From positions 1 through 6,605 of the forward strand of contig JAFVVB010000188.1 in the NCBI GenBank assembly GCA_017502425.1: a DNA stretch of 6,605 nucleotides. Reading direction: 5' to 3'. Positions 5,810 to 6,605 of the stretch are shown piece after piece. Under the pieces are notes generated by a model. It made no database searches. It was not told where the DNA came from and saw only the letters and a program-made list of their open reading frames with translations. This DNA comes from Ruminococcus sp. GTDB lineage: Bacteria > Bacillota > Clostridia > Oscillospirales > Acutalibacteraceae. Position 1 is the stretch's first letter. Every line of letters starts with the position of its first letter. A program made the position numbers and the translations under genes.

Positions 5810-6460
5810 TTGAAAATAGATGATAAGATGTACGACGAAATTTTTACAGATGATAATACTTCTGAAAATGATGTTGTAAAAGTAAAATTTAATAATAATC
5901 CGCTTTGTGATAATATTTACGACTGGGTTAATTCTATTATCATCGCAGTTGTTGCTGTTGTAATACTGTTGACTTTTTGTTTCAGACTCATTGATGTTGA
6001 TGGTACTTCGATGGAAAAAACACTAATCAATACTGATAAGGTTATTGTAACAAATCTTTTCTATACACCTCAAAACGGTGATGTTGTTGTTATCAGCCAT
6101 GGTGAGCAGTATGATAAGCCGTTAATTAAACGTATCATTGCTACTGAAGGGCAGAAACTGGAAATAGACTTTGAAACAGACGAAATTCGTGTTGATGGTT
6201 CGTTAATAGATGAACCGTACGCCTACGGTGATACTATTATGGGAGATACTAAAATACCTCAAGTAGTTCCTGAAGGAAAAGTTTTTGTACTCGGTGATAA
6301 TAGACCTGTATCACTTGATAGTCGTTACGCAGAAGTCGGACTTATCGACGAGGAATCCATCATAGGTAAAGCGCAGTTTGTTATTATACCGCATACGTAT
6401 AAAGAAGATGCACTCACACCTGTATTAGATTTTACAAAAGTCCGATATATTTATAAATAA
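5810..6460 (+). CDS. lepB: Type I signal peptidase (SipS/LepB family)
   Basis: This 216-residue membrane-anchored serine protease cleaves signal peptides from secreted proteins on the outer face of the membrane. An acidic cytoplasmic N-terminus of about 40 residues precedes one membrane segment (about 40-58). The catalytic domain follows with Ser67 in DGTSMEKTL (the usual Pro after Glu is Lys here), Lys107 in PLIKRIIATEG, and box E GDNRPVSLDSRYAEVGLID. The single N-terminal anchor and size fit the Gram-positive P-type peptidases. The start is taken as TTG 5810 from Shine-Dalgarno spacing; ATG 5828 would be too far from it. In clostridia lepB often lies between rplS and rbgA, as here. It is flanked on both sides by intrinsic terminators and has no evident promoter of its own, so expression probably relies on read-through from rplS. 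Confidence 0.94.
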   Translation: MKIDDKMYDEIFTDDNTSENDVVKVKFNNNPLCDNIYDWVNSIIIAVVAVVILLTFCFRLIDVDGTSMEKTLINTDKVIVTNLFYTPQNGDVVVISHGEQYDKPLIKRIIATEGQKLEIDFETDEIRVDGSLIDEPYAYGDTIMGDTKIPQVVPEGKVFVLGDNRPVSLDSRYAEVGLIDEESIIGKAQFVIIPHTYKEDALTPVLDFTKVRYIYK

Positions 6461-6469
6461 TGTTGTATT

Positions 6470-6507
6470 AAACCTGTTTCTGTTTTATAATTGAAGCAGG
6501 TTTTTTT
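6470..6507 (+). terminator. Intrinsic terminator after lepB
   Basis: An 11-bp stem pairs 6470-6480 with 6493-6503 (core AACCTG/CAGGTT, one G-U pair). The loop is 12 nt and a run of seven T covers 6501-6507. The rbgA Shine-Dalgarno starts three bases later. Confidence 0.85.
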
Positions 6508-6521
6508 ATTGGAGTGATATT

Positions 6522-6605
6522 ATGAGTGAAATGCAGAATATACAATGGTTTCCGGGTCATATGACTAAAACCAAAAGACAGATTGAAAAAAATCTAAAAT
6601 TAGTA
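6522..6605 (+). CDS. rbgA: Ribosome biogenesis GTPase RbgA/YlqF, N-terminal 28 codons (3' end outside window)
   Basis: The frame opens at ATG 6522 with GGAG (6511-6514) 7 nt upstream and runs off the window. The fragment carries the family's hallmark N-terminus, IQWFPGHMTKTKRQIEKNLK. RbgA is a circularly permuted GTPase needed for late maturation of the 50S subunit. Its GTPase motifs lie beyond the window, so the call rests on the N-terminal signature and on the neighbourhood (rplS-lepB-rbgA). The second ATG at 6531 is a less likely start because it is too far from GGAG. Confidence 0.9.
   Translation, partial: MSEMQNIQWFPGHMTKTKRQIEKNLKLV

Overview
This window is an AT-rich, ordinary chromosomal housekeeping region from a Gram-positive (Firmicutes) bacterium, most likely an anaerobic clostridium of the Oscillospiraceae/Ruminococcaceae type. 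Three things point there: the conserved order ylmH-divIVA-ileS-lspA-rluD, the rplS-lepB-rbgA group, and the protein sequences themselves (a DivIVA ending in KFGDNYDVE, and an IleRS with HLGT and TTTTW motif variants that I remember from clostridial enzymes). Every gene is on the + strand. I see no mobile element, CRISPR array, tRNA or rRNA.

Region 1 (about 1-5222) is one tight transcription unit that continues in from the left: the end of ylmH (S4-domain RNA-binding protein), divIVA (pole and septum organiser), ileS (isoleucyl-tRNA synthetase), lspA (lipoprotein signal peptidase) and rluD-type pseudouridine synthase. Gaps are 11 and 22 nt, then 54 nt holding a strong inverted repeat between ileS and lspA, then an 11-nt lspA/rluD overlap. 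Region 2 (5223-5401) carries a clear sigma-A promoter and a roughly 117-nt structured leader for rplS, with mutually exclusive helices and an anti-Shine-Dalgarno segment; it probably mediates L19 autoregulation. Region 3 (5402-6605) is rplS, an intrinsic terminator, lepB (type I signal peptidase), a second intrinsic terminator, and the first 28 codons of rbgA/ylqF. The terminators sit almost directly against the next ribosome binding site with no room for a promoter, so lepB and rbgA probably depend on read-through from the rplS promoter.

Together the genes cover envelope and division (divIVA), translation and ribosome assembly (ileS, rluD, rplS, rbgA, ylmH) and removal of signal peptides from exported proteins (lspA and lepB). 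Shine-Dalgarno positions move several starts downstream of the longest open frame: divIVA to ATG 298, ileS to ATG 995, lspA to TTG 3821 and lepB to TTG 5810. I found no previously undescribed protein system. The most interesting signals are RNA-level: the rplS leader, the ileS-lspA hairpin and the terminator/read-through layout.
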